Source: Mesostigma viride (lineage: Eukaryota; Streptophyta; Mesostigmatophyceae; Mesostigmatales; Mesostigmataceae). Taken from it: 64,000 nucleotides of DNA. The stretch is from NCBI GenBank assembly GCA_009746045.1, contig RPFO01000004.1, forward strand, positions 1-64,000, read 5' to 3'. The translations under genes were made by a program, and so were the position numbers. Under the pieces are notes generated by a model. The model did not search any database and had not been told where the DNA came from. It saw only the letters and a list, made by a program, of their open reading frames with translations. Positions 1 through 10,954 of the stretch are shown here, in pieces; the first letter of the stretch is position 1; every line of letters begins with the position of its first letter.

Positions 1-1
1 T

Positions 2-585
2 AGAGCTTATCCTCATGACGTCTTGTTGTCCAGCACGGTGTTCGCTGGAGCGCCCACCCTGCAGCAATCGGTCGGTCGCGCAGTCCGTGCCATTCAGCAG
101 GTGAGCGTCACACCCGGTGTAGCCGCATTTTCCCTTTTCCACGATGCCGCTGTCAGGGGGCCTTGTCTCGACAGTAGGAGTGCCGCAGTCGCAGATCCTG
201 CTGCCTCTCACATATGGGCCATAGGTGAGCACCTCACCGCCGCGCAACGCAAGGCTATGGAGCACTGGTTGCATTCTGCACGCTCAGTTTTCGCTTTCAG
301 CAGTGAAGAACTAGGGTGCTACAACGGGGGCTGCATGGGGGTCCCACTAGATACGGATCAGCCCTTATTCAGGCGGCAGCATAGGCTGAGCTTGGCTGAG
401 CTGGAATTCGTAGATGCTAACTGTCGAGAGCTAGAGGCAGCTGGGATCATCCGCGCTTCATCCTCCAGTTATGCAGCTGCCACGGTGGTTGCACCCAAGA
501 AGGATACCATCACAGGCGAGTGGACAGGTATGCGCATGGCCACTGACCTGCGTCAGCTGAACGCGCACACTCCTGTTGATAGGTA
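2..585 (+). CDS. Element A pol, 5' part: N-terminal reverse transcriptase (gypsy type), interrupted
   Basis: The frame is open from the window edge, so the true start lies upstream. The protein has the usual gypsy pre-RT and RT start: a region ending in VFAFSSEELG, then RRQHRLSLAELEFVDANC, then KKD...TGEW and MATDLRQLNAHTPVDRY. This is the fingers region of reverse transcriptase, which copies element RNA into DNA in the virus-like particle. The frame stops making sense exactly at 585, where element B begins. It resumes at 23013, where deleting B and one AGGTA copy gives DRYPMPRVDDVLD, a perfect RT continuation. The protein is therefore split, not truncated. Confidence 0.9.
581..585. repeat. 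Target-site duplication of element B, left copy (AGGTA)
   Basis: AGGTA directly precedes the left LTR of B and is repeated at 23008-23012 directly after the right LTR. A 5-bp duplication is the normal signature of retroviral-type integrase. Confidence 0.95.
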
Positions 586-1415
586 TGTCAGCGGTATAGA
601 CACTTATGCCCGAATAGCTAGCTGGATTAAGTGTGACCAATTATTTTTCTAGCCGACGGTTGGGTTGCATCGCTACTTAATTGCACCCATCGTACGCCTA
701 ATTTATGGCACACTTGAATTAATAGTTTAGGCTTGGGGCATGTTGTTGTACTTAACCGCACGGAATATTTTCTACTTTGTTACACGGACGATATGATGGA
801 CTAGCTGTGACGTCCGACAGTCGTACCACTTTTCTTCTACTGAGTCTTGATGCACCGCATGGGTACTTTGACATTTTTCCCATGCGTACAATTGTGGCGT
901 TTAGTCCTGGCGTCGCGCCGCGCCGATTGCACTTGTAATTCTTACACCTAAGTTGAGCCGAGCAGCATGAGCCGCGCCACTAGAAAGAAATCAGATATAC
1001 ATGGTAGAGTATAGTGGCGCCGGCGCTGCAACCTTGGTCCTTTAGCTTGTGCATGCCTGTTATGCATGTGCTCTATGCATCCGATGTTCAGCAGTGCGCC
1101 GCCAGACATCTAACGGCGGATATTGCTTGTTTCGTGACTTGTGCTTTGTGCGCAACGTAGCATATAGCTGTGACCTCTTGCTCCTTAATGTTAAGCACTA
1201 CTTGAGCAGCCATGGCAGCTGGCCTTGTACAAGGGCCGCTAGCCGGGATATTGGGACAATAAAGACGCGAATTATATCATTGAAATCGCCTCATTTTGTT
1301 CACCAAGAGGAAGCTTCATAAGACCGGAACTCTACTCCGACACCTGCAAAATATATAGGTGATTGGAAGTATAAATAGGAATCTGGTCAAACACATTCTA
1401 TAGAATATTTTGACA
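586..1415 (+). repeat. Element B 5' LTR (830 bp)
   Basis: It begins TGTCAGCGG, ends TTTTGACA, and is repeated at 22178-23007 with the same length. It should hold promoter and polyadenylation signals; an AATAAA lies near 1258. A 90-codon open frame inside (1049-1321) recurs in the other LTR only because the LTR is duplicated. Confidence 0.95.
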
Positions 1416-1440
1416 TGGTATCGCAAGCCAAGTTCCGAAT
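1416..1440 (+). other. Element B primer-binding site, initiator-Met tRNA type
   Basis: It starts directly after the LTR with TGGTATC, then AGCCAAGTT a few bases on. Known plant initiator-methionine primer sites start TGGTATCAGAGCCAAGTTTC, so this matches in both blocks with changes in between. The primer tRNA would end ...GCGATACCA. The identity of the tRNA is inferred from this similarity. Confidence 0.75.
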
Positions 1441-1527
1441 CGCCTTCACAAGCCACTAAACGTCTACAAGAAGCGCCTATAAGGAGAAAAACGCCCAGTT
1501 TTCCAGCCTACTTTTGCAAGGGTACTG

Positions 1528-1764
1528 ATGAGCACAGAGGAAGGGCCTGATCAGCCAGATTTTGCCACAGTAACTATTGAATTTCAGGGGCGGAAAATAT
1601 CGGCGTTTATCAACCCTGCTAAGGCGCAGCAGTGGATAGAAGAGATCATAAAGGGCATCAGAGAACACAACCCAGATTGCCCAATTGATTATCTGTGGCT
1701 CAACACTTTGTTACTGAGCTATTTGAAGCATCTAAAGGAAGAAAAGGGCATTGTTTTCGAGTGA
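1528..1764 (+). CDS. Small ORF in the leader of element B, unknown
   Basis: It is 78 codons between the primer site and gag and overlaps the upstream extension of the gag frame. The product has a mixed-charge composition with a plausible amphipathic helix (around QQWIEEIIKGIREH) and no recognised motif. It might be a leader peptide, an upstream ORF tuning gag translation, or chance. There is no signal peptide and no membrane segment. Confidence 0.3.
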   Translation: MSTEEGPDQPDFATVTIEFQGRKISAFINPAKAQQWIEEIIKGIREHNPDCPIDYLWLNTLLLSYLKHLKEEKGIVFE

Positions 1765-1844
1765 GCTTTCCAAGGCGCATTTTATTTCACCGCTGCGAGT
1801 CTTTCTTTCCGCGCGAGGAGCGCCTGTTTTACCTCTTGTACACC

Positions 1845-2774
1845 ATGAACACACGCAGTGGTGGTGCGTCCAATACCCCACCTTCACGCGATGAGCTCCC
1901 AAGAACGAAGGGCGCTAAGGAGGTTGTAAAATACTTCCGCAGCATGACGCGCTTCGATCCTTTTGAAGACTACGCCACCTGGCGCGAGTTCGAGGATATG
2001 CTACTTACCGGGTGCGAGGCATACAATGTCAAGGACGTCATCGACGGCACAGCCGACGTGAACGACCCTGATGTGATTTCTGCCGAGAAAACGCTGCTCA
2101 CACCCATCATCAGCCTTATGAAGGGCCGAGGGGCACGCGTGGCGCGATTGGTTACTGACCGACGTGCCAGCTCCGTGTTTAAGGCACTCCAGGCGGAGGT
2201 GAGGCAGCCCTACCAAACCGAGAGCTACCGACTGGCCAAGAAGAGCGAGATCCAACGTATTTCCCTGCAAGTGTCGAGCGAGACCTGCAACCAGTACTGG
2301 CAACGTGGCAAGTTCCTCCGGCAGGACTTGGAGGACGCGGGCGAGGCAATGGACTGGAACGAGTGGCGCGATTGCATGATCAATGGACTACCGCCTGCGT
2401 TCCGTGCAGCCATGGCCGCCCGCCGCCTGCCGGGGATGACCCTGGAGCAGATCCACAAGCTGCTCCTGGAGATCTACGACATGCTGGTTTCCAGCGATCA
2501 GATTCCTCGACCCGGGGCCAAGACCACCAACACAGGCAAGCCGCAGGACTCCGCTGCAACAACTCCAGGCCTAGCCTATGCCACAGGGGCTGAGCCTGAT
2601 AAGAAGGGCAAGCGCTGCAAGTTCTGTCGGCGACCCGGCCACATCGAGGACGAGTGCTGGCGGAAGAACCCATCCCTACGGCCCAAGGAGCGAGCACACG
2701 CCACACAGGAGGCAGAAACTCTGCCACCTGGTTTTGTGTTCCACACCACCAGCGGCGACACGGGAGGAGACAAC
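1845..2774 (+). CDS. gag: Element B Gag, interrupted near its end by element C
   Basis: The start is the ATG at 1845 (MNTRSGG); the frame is open further upstream but that part looks non-conserved. The capsid-like region (about residues 40-230) has DPFEDYATWREFEDML and a long helical stretch as in copia-type Gag. A CCHC zinc knuckle, C-x2-C-x4-H-x4-C (CKFCRRPGHIEDEC), sits near residue 265 and should bind element RNA. The last natural codons were displaced by C: after removing C the frame runs on at 21993 with LATVL and a TGA at 22008-22010, giving about 315 residues. No pol follows. Gag of this kind can form particles but needs protease and polymerase from elsewhere. Confidence 0.85.
2770..2774. 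repeat. Target-site duplication of element C, left copy (ACAAC)
   Basis: ACAAC is repeated at 21988-21992 directly after C's right LTR. Removing C and one copy restores the gag frame of B. Confidence 0.93.
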
Positions 2775-3390
2775 TGTTACGGCCCTAACCCATGTTTGGG
2801 CGTAACAATTCCTAAAATAAATTAGTTTGGTCAGTCGAAAGTCATTTTGATATTGTTTGAGACTTTCGATAGTTATTACGTTAGATTCGGGGACTTGGCC
2901 GAGTTATTCCATCACCCGGCCCAGGTACCCGTGGCTTTGCTTTCGGTTTGGTGTGTTACTGGTCTGTACCCGGGACTGCCAGGTACCGGGTGCCAGACTG
3001 GCGGATACTATGTACATCTACGGCTGATATTAATTGCAGGCTGCGCTAGAGGTTCGGCCCCCAGCCGACCCGCTGGCATGCACGCCGTCTTGGACAAATG
3101 TCGTAGGTGACAATGGCTTCCTATCTTTGGTTTGGAATAAAATCGACTTGAGTAAAACTCGTCTGCCGAACCAGGGGTCAAATCTGGGCTGCACTAACGC
3201 CCTTCGTGCATTCCATGTATATGCATAATTTATCTAGTTGTGCATTCAGGGCCTAGCTAGTAATTCCGCGTACTAGCTAGAATTCAGGGCTACATTCACG
3301 TAGTCCGGGCGGATAGCAGATTCCGAGTTTATTCAGGCGTAACCCACGCTAGACTAGGGTCTTTCAGAGCCGCTGGGGCGGCTCGTAACA
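2775..3390 (+). repeat. Element C 5' LTR (616 bp)
   Basis: It runs from TGTTACGGCC to GGCTCGTAACA, with its partner at 21372-21987. Open frames inside it (such as 2847-3110) recur only because the LTR is duplicated. Confidence 0.95.
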
Positions 3391-3391
3391 C

Positions 3392-3409
3392 TGGTAATCG
3401 GAGGATTCG
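3392..3409 (+). other. Element C primer-binding site
   Basis: TGGTAATCGGAGGATTCG starts two bases after the LTR. Its complement, CGAATCCTCCGATTACCA, reads as a proper tRNA 3' end: T-arm 3' strand CGAATCC, acceptor strand, CCA. The tRNA species is not named here because acceptor sequences differ between lineages. The rest of the leader to 3957 holds nothing I recognise. Confidence 0.85.
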
Positions 3410-3957
3410 TCTAGGGCCACCCTAGCTCGTACAGAGCGGGCAGGGCCTCGTGATCTGCCTGACGAGAATTCGGTGATCTGCACCAAGACGGCAAGAAACG
3501 ATAACATCGCATCCGCAGCAAATAGGTGGGCACGCAGCCATGGTGGTTGTAGGGCGCGCAGCAGCCATATTGCTCGCTCTGTCCCTCCTCTCTCTGCACG
3601 CGTAGAGCGGTGTTGTGTGCGCCCAGCCCTGTTTTCTTGTCGTTTTCATGTTTGTGCTGTGAGCGCTGGCTCTGGGTACACCGGCCTCGCTCGTTGGTTC
3701 ACGCAGGCCATAACCGTACAGGCTGGTTTGCGAGGGACTCCGCGGGAGTGGCTTACGTGCTGGGGCCCGGTACACGGGCGGGTTGTCACGTAGGTTACTC
3801 CCTTGTGCTGACAGGTTTTCCTGTCTACGTAATGTCGTTGCGTTCTTAGATTATAGGGCCTGTTGGCAACCCTTGTGAGCAGGTGATGGTCACTCACTAG
3901 AGGTACTCAAGGTTCCTTCTTCTCTGCCTATCCCTGCCTGCATGCAATAGACGTGGC

Positions 3958-4383
3958 ATGTCTAATAATAATAATATTAGGCATACTGGGGCACTTAGGG
4001 GATGGGACAGTGATGGGTCTAGGCAATTATATTACGCATTGGCACATGATGGGGGCACAGGCAAGGTAGGGATTTTTTATAGCTGGGTAGACTGCAGGAA
4101 CAACATAGTAGATAGACATAGGGCTATTTTTAAGGGGTTCGGGACAGCATGGGAAGCAGATCTGTTTATCCAGGCACACATGACACGTCCCGTAGGATTA
4201 CATGTAGAAGCCCCACCGCTAGAGATTAGGCCCAGGGCACGTCCTGCATCTAGGGGGCGTAGGTACGCACATACCAGTGCACTGGCTAGGGTAGAGGACA
4301 CTACAGCTACGCAGCAGGTTACCGTCACCTTTAACCAGCTGTCGATTAGCACGCACGCTAGCCAGCCACCCAGCACCCAGTGA
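3958..4383 (+). CDS. Viroplasmin / RNase H1 hybrid-binding-like small protein in element C
   Basis: It is 141 codons in the leader before gag. Residues 24-75 follow the viroplasmin (RNase H1 N-terminal hybrid-binding) pattern: a tyrosine strand (LYYALAH), then GIFYSW at 38-43 followed by DC, then FKGF at 58-61 and EADLFIQ at 66-72. Family members bind RNA:DNA hybrids or double-stranded RNA in cellular RNase H1, and the domain also occurs in the caulimovirus inclusion-body protein. Here it stands alone without an RNase H domain. It may bind the RNA:DNA hybrid made during reverse transcription. The tail from residue 80 is basic and proline-rich, then Thr/Ser-rich. The call rests on pattern recognition. 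Confidence 0.7.
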   Translation: MSNNNNIRHTGALRGWDSDGSRQLYYALAHDGGTGKVGIFYSWVDCRNNIVDRHRAIFKGFGTAWEADLFIQAHMTRPVGLHVEAPPLEIRPRARPASRGRRYAHTSALARVEDTTATQQVTVTFNQLSISTHASQPPSTQ

Positions 4384-4510
4384 CGGGGCCATAGTGATTA
4401 GAGGGGCTCATCTATAATATTATAGTATTATATATAATAATAGACAGTAGATGTTGTCTTGACCTTTGTTTTTTGCTTCCTTCTCTTCTTGTGGTTGTGG
4501 TACGGTAACC

Positions 4511-6561
4511 ATGGCGCCTAAAACAAGGGGTAAAGGTAAACCTAAAGGGTCAGAGGTTAGGGAGACGGGTATAGATAGTCCGGCCGTACAGGCACATGAG
4601 GAGATATCACAGCGGAGCCCAGCCTCCCAGCAGGGCAGCTCTGCAGGTCACCCAGGTGTGTTGGCTAGTCCCGCCCGTGAGTCGTACAGACCACAGGCCG
4701 GAATGTTCATAGATAGCGAGCAGCAGCAGCATATGCAGGGAGAATTTTTCAGTAGGTCGGAACGGGTGGAGACCGGCCCGAGGCGGGAGTCTCCCAGGTC
4801 AGATCCAATGAGTGCATCCATCCCACCGGCACAGCCCCCGCAGCAATTGCAGCCGCAGCATGAGCAACCGCCACAGTTGCAACCGCCGCCGCGGCCACAG
4901 TGGCAACCGCAGCCGAATGGTCAGCTTAGCCAGAACGCGGCCTTTTACCATGCGCAACGGACCCAACGATTAGAGCACCCATGGTCAGTAAACGGACGCG
5001 GACGCGGTCGCGGTAGCCCATCCCGGCCGGAACCCGCGCGTCGTGTATCGTTCAGCAGCGAGCCACAATCCATGGGCACCTCACCGTGGTCGACGGAAGA
5101 GGGGAGGTCGAACTTCCCCCCCGCTACGATGAGGATGCCGAGGAGCGCCCTGAGACGCGCCTGGGTCAGTCCTTCCCAGCGACGGGCCCCGCGCGTCCTA
5201 GCATGGCGCATGGCCCCAACCTGAATCTGAGCCGGTTAGACCTCAACGATCCCGGTTACGAACACCCGACATCCGTTTGGTTGCGGCGAGGCGCTGAGAC
5301 CTCGCGCAGCCAGCCGCGGGCTGCTGGGCCCCCATCGCTGCCGGCGTCCTTTAACCGTCCGCCCTTTTGCGCTAAAGGAGGCCCGCGGGCGGCCACGGTC
5401 AAGGCTCCGCCCATGCCCGATTTCAAAACCGTGCCCAAGTTGCGCGCGGACATGACCCCGCGCGAGATCGATGAGTGGGAACGCATGGTGTTGGCGGTCT
5501 ATTGGGCATGGTGCGAGCATCACGATTGGGAGTTGGCCACTGATGTGCTAATTCCCTATCTAGTAGCGATGTGCATGGATCCGTCCGTTGTCGGCATCCT
5601 CCACTGTGAGAGCGTCGCGTCACGCACCTACCCGCGCACGGTCGAGGAGCTGATGGCCCGCATCCGGCGCAAGTTGGTGCCACCGGACTACAAGCTCCAT
5701 GAGCGCCTGGCCTTTGGCAAGTTCCGTCAGGGCAGCACGCCTTTTCGCGAATTCCTCACCGAGTTTGAGGCGTACACTGCCCGGCTTGACGACATGACCT
5801 GGACCGAGTACAAGGCACGGTTCATCGAGGCGCTGCACCCGGACCTCTTGGATGAGGTGCTCAAGCACTATGCCGAGGTCCCATGGGAGGAGTGGGATGT
5901 GATAAAAATTCAGCAGTACCTGCTTCAAGTCTCGGATGTGATCGCCCGCCGCCGTGCAGCAACTACACGGCGCTTCCCGCTCGCGGCACCCAGGCGCGTC
6001 CACTTCACCACCGCGGACCATGAGGTCGCACAGGAGGACGCGTATGACTACGAGCTGCCAGCAGAGAGCGATTATGACCCTGATTTCCAGGTCAATGCGA
6101 TCGATCCGGCCACTTCCCGCTGCTTTGCATGCGGCGAGGTTGGCCACCTCAAGCGCGAGTGCCCTCGCCTGCGCGCCCGCAAGGATGAGGAGACGCATGT
6201 ACCCCAGTTCTCTGGCCCCGCCTTCGGCAAACGTCCGGACCCTGCGCAGCGAGGCGATCGGCCCCGTAATGCGGGAGCACGTGCAGCCAAGCTGCAGGAT
6301 GCCCGCCGCCAGCCCGCGCAGTATCAAACGCCTCGGGCCTCAGGTCCATCCTTCCAACGGGTGACCCGCGAGGTGAACAAGGTGCTAGCGCAGCAACGAG
6401 GCGCGGCCGATCACGACTCGGACAGTGGGCGGCTGGATGCCCAGGCCATCGCAGGCTATGCGTATGGCGACGACGATGAGGAGGAACCGGTGGAGGAGGG
6501 GGAAGAGCGGACCGGGCGGTCGAACGAGGCGGCCTCCCGGCCATCCGTTCCTCGCGCGTAG
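4511..6561 (+). CDS. gag: Element C Gag (one apparent frameshift at a C7 run)
   Basis: The start is the ATG at 4511 in a good context (accATGGC). The N-terminal part (about 200 residues) is disordered, Gln/Pro-rich with an RGRGRGR patch. The first frame ends soon after 5150. A second frame, one base back, takes over around the C7 run at 5116-5122 and continues as YDEDAEERPE through the capsid-like region (EWERMVLAVYWAWCEHHDW, then AFGKFRQGSTPFREFL). A CCHC knuckle (CFACGEVGHLKREC) follows near 6120-6165, then an acidic tail (DDDEEEPVEEGEE). The stop is TAG at 6559-6561. The run could be a mutation, a sequencing indel or a slip site. Gag forms the particle shell and packages RNA. Confidence 0.85.
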
Positions 6562-9388
6562 TGTCCCTCCCCTTGGGGGTAGAAGTAGCGGTAGCTCAGG
6601 TAGATAGGGTAGATAGCGTAGTAGGAGTAAATAGTGTAGATAGCAGTAGCTCCGCCGTACAGGCACCGTTAGTTGCGGATACCGGCGCGAGTATGGAGCC
6701 AGTTGGTGAGGCTCCAGCCACGGCTACAATTCCGGCTTCGGGCAGCAACGCGGACGCCCCGCCGACGCATGCAGCCCCGAGGAGTGCGGCCCGCAGCTTG
6801 CTCCTCTTTCGAGGGGGTCTGGCAGTGCCATCAACAGCACTGGACCCCTTCCTCAAGGGCAAGACTGTCATGGACGTGCAGTTCATGGTCGACACGGGCG
6901 CTTCCACGTCATTCATCAATGAGGCACTGGCGCGTCGCGCTGGCTACACTATACGGCCACACGCGACAGTGGTAAATGTGACTTACTCAGATGGTCGCAA
7001 GAACCCCTCGCCAGGTCTAGTCGACATCAAGGCGGTGATTCAGGGCATCCCTGTGGAGCTTACCGCCACTGTCGCGCCGCTGGGCGCAGCCGATATCATT
7101 ATTGGCATTGACTGGATGGACGCTCAGGATGTTGACATCAGCATTAAGCGTCGCGTGGTGTGGTTCCCCGACGGCTCCTTTTGGAGTCCGGTTGGCGAAT
7201 ATCAGGCGCAGGGTCCCACTGTGCACAACGTCACGCACGAGCGGGAATTTACCCAACCCCGCCAAGCCTCACAGATCCTCATGAGCATCAAGTCGTTGGA
7301 GGGCAAGCTGCGTCAGGGCAAGGAATACTACATGTATCGCCTCGACCTCGCTGCCGTGGAGCTCATGCTCAATGAGATCGGTGTGGGCTTCACCCCCGAG
7401 GAGACTGAGCGCTACAATGCGGTGTTGGCAGCACGCGCGAAGCTCTTTGATGAGAGTAAGCAAGAGTTTCCCCCGCCGCGCTCGGTGCTCCACCGCATCC
7501 AATTGCAGGAGGGCTATGGCCCTACGACGTCCCCTATGTACCGCATGGGTCCGGTGGAGCTGGTGGAGCTCAAGAAGATCTTGATGGCGCTTCTGGAGCG
7601 GGGTCTCATCGAGCCCAGCAACAGCCCCTTCTCAGCAGGCGTGCTGTTGGTCCCCAAGCCTGGGGGCAAGTGGCGGCTCGTCACGGACTATCGTAAGCTG
7701 AACGCTATTACGGTAAAGTCCAAGTACCCTCTCCCCCGCATCGACGATATCTTCAACCGCGTGCAGGGCGCCACATGTTTCACCGTCCTTGATTGCGCAG
7801 ACGGGTTCTGGCAGTTAAGGATTGCGCCGGAGGACTGTCATAAAACGGCGTTCAACACGCCGTTCGGCCACTATCAGTTCCGTGTGGCCGCCATGGGGTT
7901 GTGCAACTCCCCTGCGAGCTTTCAGATGCTCATGAATGACATACTCCGCCCAGTCATGGGAACCGCGCATCTCCCGCAGGTTTCCCGTGACCTTGAGGAC
8001 CCCAACCGGGGCGCGAAGCCCCCGTGGTCCTACAAGCGCACTTGTGCGCTCGCATACCTGGATGACATCTTGGTGTACTCCAAGACCTTTGAGGATCACC
8101 TCGAGGACGTCGCCACGGTATTGCGCATCATGGAGGAGGAGAATCTTTCGGTCCGCAAGGCCAAGGTCCGCGCTGGTCGCAGCGTACCGTTCCTCGGTCA
8201 TACCCTGTCCGCTGCCGGCGTCGCGACGGACCCCTCCAAGATCGCCTCCATCCAGCAGTGGCCGACCCCGACCAACGTCAAGGGCGTGCGCAGCTTTTTG
8301 GGTGTCGCGTCGTATTACCGACGTTTCATCCCCCGTTTCGCGACGATCGCTGCCCCCATTAACGCCCTCCTCAAGAAGGGTGTTCCTTTCGTTTGGTCGG
8401 AACCGTGCCAACAGGCCTTTGAGGCCCTCAAGCGCAGCCTGACCACGGCCCCCGTGCTCGTTATCTCGGACCCGTCCAAGCCCTTTGTGGTCGCAACGGA
8501 CGCGAGCAAGGTTGCAATCGGCGGTGTCCTATTGCAGGACCAGGGTCAGGGGTTGCAGCCGGTCGAGTACATCTCCCGGACTATGATCCCTGCCGAGCGC
8601 AACTATCCGGTACACCAGCAGGAGCTTCTTGCCGTGGTCTACTGCTGCCATACCTGGCGCCATCATCTTCTCGGGGCCCAGTTTGACGTTGCCATCAGCG
8701 AGCAGGGGGATCTTGATCCCCACCGGCTGATCATCCACACGGATCATCGGCCCCTCACGCATCTGCTCGCCCAACCCAACCTGGTGCCCCGTCAAGCACG
8801 CTGGCTGGAGTACTTATCCCAGTTCGCCCCCTTTAAGATTCAGTATGTCAAGGGTGCAGAGAACGTGGTCCCAGACGCCCTTTCCCGGCGGGAGGACTAC
8901 TGGTTCTATGAAGATCTGGGAGTACTACATACCACTTGCGTCCCAGCTCAGGCGCCCGGCACGTCCTATGGTGACCTTCCGCGGTCACCGCAGGCTCGTT
9001 ATTTGTTTCACACGGGTCGTACCACCATGGACGACCTATCCCCCGACTGGGGTTCGCACGAGGACGTGCGCGCCCCCGGGGAAGGGGAGGGGTCCCATTC
9101 GCGCTTGCCACTCAGCCACGTGGTCCCGGCTCAGGGAATTTTTCACTTGCAGCCCATTGGGTCCCCCACCATTTTCTCGGAGTACGTATACCAAACCCTC
9201 GAGACTGAAGAGGAGGCGGATGCGTACACCGTCACCTCCGTTCTGGAGACGCTGATCAGCCGATTCACCGTCACGGAAGCAGCAGCCTTGGAGGCGATCA
9301 GTCAGGTCGCACCCTCAGCAGATGGGCAAGCTCCCGTGCAAGTTCCAGGACGGACGACTCTATGTCATGGTGAGACCTGACTGCTGGC
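6561..9388 (+). CDS. pol: Element C Pol, first part: protease, reverse transcriptase, RNase H
   Basis: The frame lies -1 to gag and overlaps its stop, as in many gypsy elements. Retropepsin: MVDTGAS near residue 110 and AADIIIGIDWM near 180. Reverse transcriptase: RMGPVELVELKKI onward, KLNAITVKSKYPLPR, LDCADGFWQL, YLDD near residue 498 and FLGHTLS. RNase H: ATDASK near residue 645, then HQQELLAVV and HTDHRPL. One base is gained or lost at about 9310-9321: the proper frame then reads MGKLPCKFQDGRLYVM, while the original frame stops at 9380. D is inserted at 9389 within this region. Removing D with one CTGGC copy gives RPDCWRLYVPEICR, which matches element E. Confidence 0.92.
9384..9388. repeat. 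Target-site duplication of element D, left copy (CTGGC)
   Basis: CTGGC is repeated at 17217-17221. The two copies bracket two 617-bp LTRs, and using them restores C's pol frame exactly. Confidence 0.93.
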
Positions 9389-10005
9389 AGTTGTGAGGGT
9401 AAGAATGCCACGAATTCCGCCATGGTTCTTGCAGGAAGTTGCCTTTATTAATAATCAGGAAACACAGACGTAAGTCACGTCACTTCCAAGACTGCACGCA
9501 GCACAGACGACAGGGTCGCAGTGCCAAGAGAACGTGCACGCAAGAACTAGCGTCCCGGTGTGACCAAGTCACTCATATAGCTTACTAGGGACGCGTCCAA
9601 GTATTCAGCTGCACTGTCACAGCTGAACTGTCAATCAATTGATTACACAGACTCTGGCACGCCTTTGGCGCGCAGATCTATCAATTGTCCATACGGCTAG
9701 TCCTGTGGACCTATCCGTACACTAGTCAGCATCAATTGTCTCATAGGTCCTGGCGCGCTACAGTGCGCCTACCTATCAATTGACCATCAAGTCCTGTACA
9801 AGTCCTGTCAACGTCCTGCGGACTATCAAAGTGACACTTGTACATCCTGTGTCCGTACGCGCCCACAGTGGCGCGCCGGGTACTGTCGGCACAGCCTAGG
9901 AAACGTCATAACTTTTACGTTCCTTAACCAAATGAGGCGTTCAAGGTGCCGTTGGAAAGAGCGTAACAATCTCTATCCATCTAACGTAAATCCTTTACGT
10001 TAACT
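9389..10005 (-). repeat. Element D 3' LTR (617 bp)
   Basis: It matches 16600-17216 end to end. The boundaries come from where the two copies stop agreeing (AGTTGTGAGG at one side, GTTAACT at the other) and from the CTGGC duplication. Confidence 0.94.
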
Positions 10006-10024
10006 CCAATCCCTTCTTTTCTTT
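10006..10024 (-). other. Element D polypurine tract
   Basis: The minus strand reads AAAGAAAAGAAGGGATTGG directly before the 3' LTR, the usual plus-strand primer site for reverse transcription. Confidence 0.8.
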
Positions 10025-10447
10025 AGGGATCACATCCCCTGCCAGGGACCCTTGAAGTAGCTTGAAATGTCCTTCACTCCAGCTTGAAGCTTGAACAGAT
10101 GTCTTTAATGGCCAATGCCATTCCCCCAGCCCTTTCTTTTAAGGAACTGGAAAAGAAACAGATCTGCCACAGGGAAAACCATTTCATGAGAAATGGAGAA
10201 AACCTATGGAAGTGGCATTACAGAGTACCACCAGATATTAGAAGCACACAAAATTAAATACATACAGGTTAATTCTATGAGGTCTTCTCCAGGAATTAAT
10301 CCCATCACCTCGGTAGAGCCTCCAGTACAATGACCTTCTGGCGGTGAGTTACATTAATCCCAGATACTAATCCCATAAAACCCAGTACATATTCAATATA
10401 AGTACAATAAATCCATGACAATTAAAATACCACTTGACAAAGTAAGG

Positions 10448-10456
10448 CGTATTACA
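10448..10456 (-). other. Element D anti-PBS: 9-base complement of the internal start
   Basis: The minus strand reads TGTAATACG, the exact complement of CGTATTACA, the first nine bases after D's 5' LTR (16599 downward). F and G have equivalents with different sequences. Possible roles are self-priming or end-to-end RNA pairing. Confidence 0.6.
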
Positions 10457-10492
10457 ATAGTTTGCCTGTCATTCTCTCAACAGGGGTCTATT

Positions 10493-10514
10493 GGCGCCCG
10501 TCTTACGGCGCCCG
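10493..10514 (-). repeat. Doubled CGGGCGCC motif in the 3' region of element D
   Basis: On the minus strand CGGGCGCC occurs at 10514-10507 and again at 10500-10493. The same doubled motif lies at the same relative place in F and I. G has one copy of CGGGCGC abutting its anti-PBS. Confidence 0.7.
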
Positions 10515-10655
10515 TCTACTTGCCAGATGGTAAACTGCCACAGCAAACAAATGACAAAATGAAACACATAGGCAACAATTAAATCCTGCCCTGGGGAACT
10601 AGGGAAGTCTGAACAGGCAAACACCTGAACAGGCCAGCTTGTAGAAACATAATAC

Positions 10656-10672
10656 CAGGGAATCGAACCCCG
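10656..10672 (-). other. tRNA T-arm-like hairpin in element D's 3' region
   Basis: The minus strand reads CGGGGTTCGATTCCCTG: a 5-bp stem (one G.U pair) and a 7-base TTCGATT loop, the geometry of a tRNA T arm and also a Pol III B-box match (GGTTCGATTCC). No complete tRNA cloverleaf was found around it. F and I have it at the same relative place. The rest of 10025-10954 is non-coding 3' region. Confidence 0.65.
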
Positions 10673-10954
10673 CCCTATAAACCCCAGAATAAAGGTTCCC
10701 AGACCATTGTGAGAAGTATGTACAAATATACATTTCTTTTAAAATAGAATACATGGTCTGTAATGGACCTGTCAACCTTGTGTAGTCAACAGCATGAACC
10801 CCAGCCAAAACCTGGCTGTATCCTGATTAAAATCAGAGTGAGTGTACCATGGTCCATGAGCCTTAGTACAGACTAAAATACAGGTATTATGCCAGTCACA
10901 ATGCTGACACTACCACACAATCTGCTCTCCAATGCCCTATAACCATGCACCAGC

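Noticed and set aside
1049-1321. 90-codon ORF repeated identically at 22641-22913
   Set aside because: Both copies lie in B's LTRs; they repeat only because the LTR does. No motif.
2847-3110. 87-codon ORF repeated at 21444-21707
   Set aside because: It lies within C's LTRs, and the same reasoning applies.
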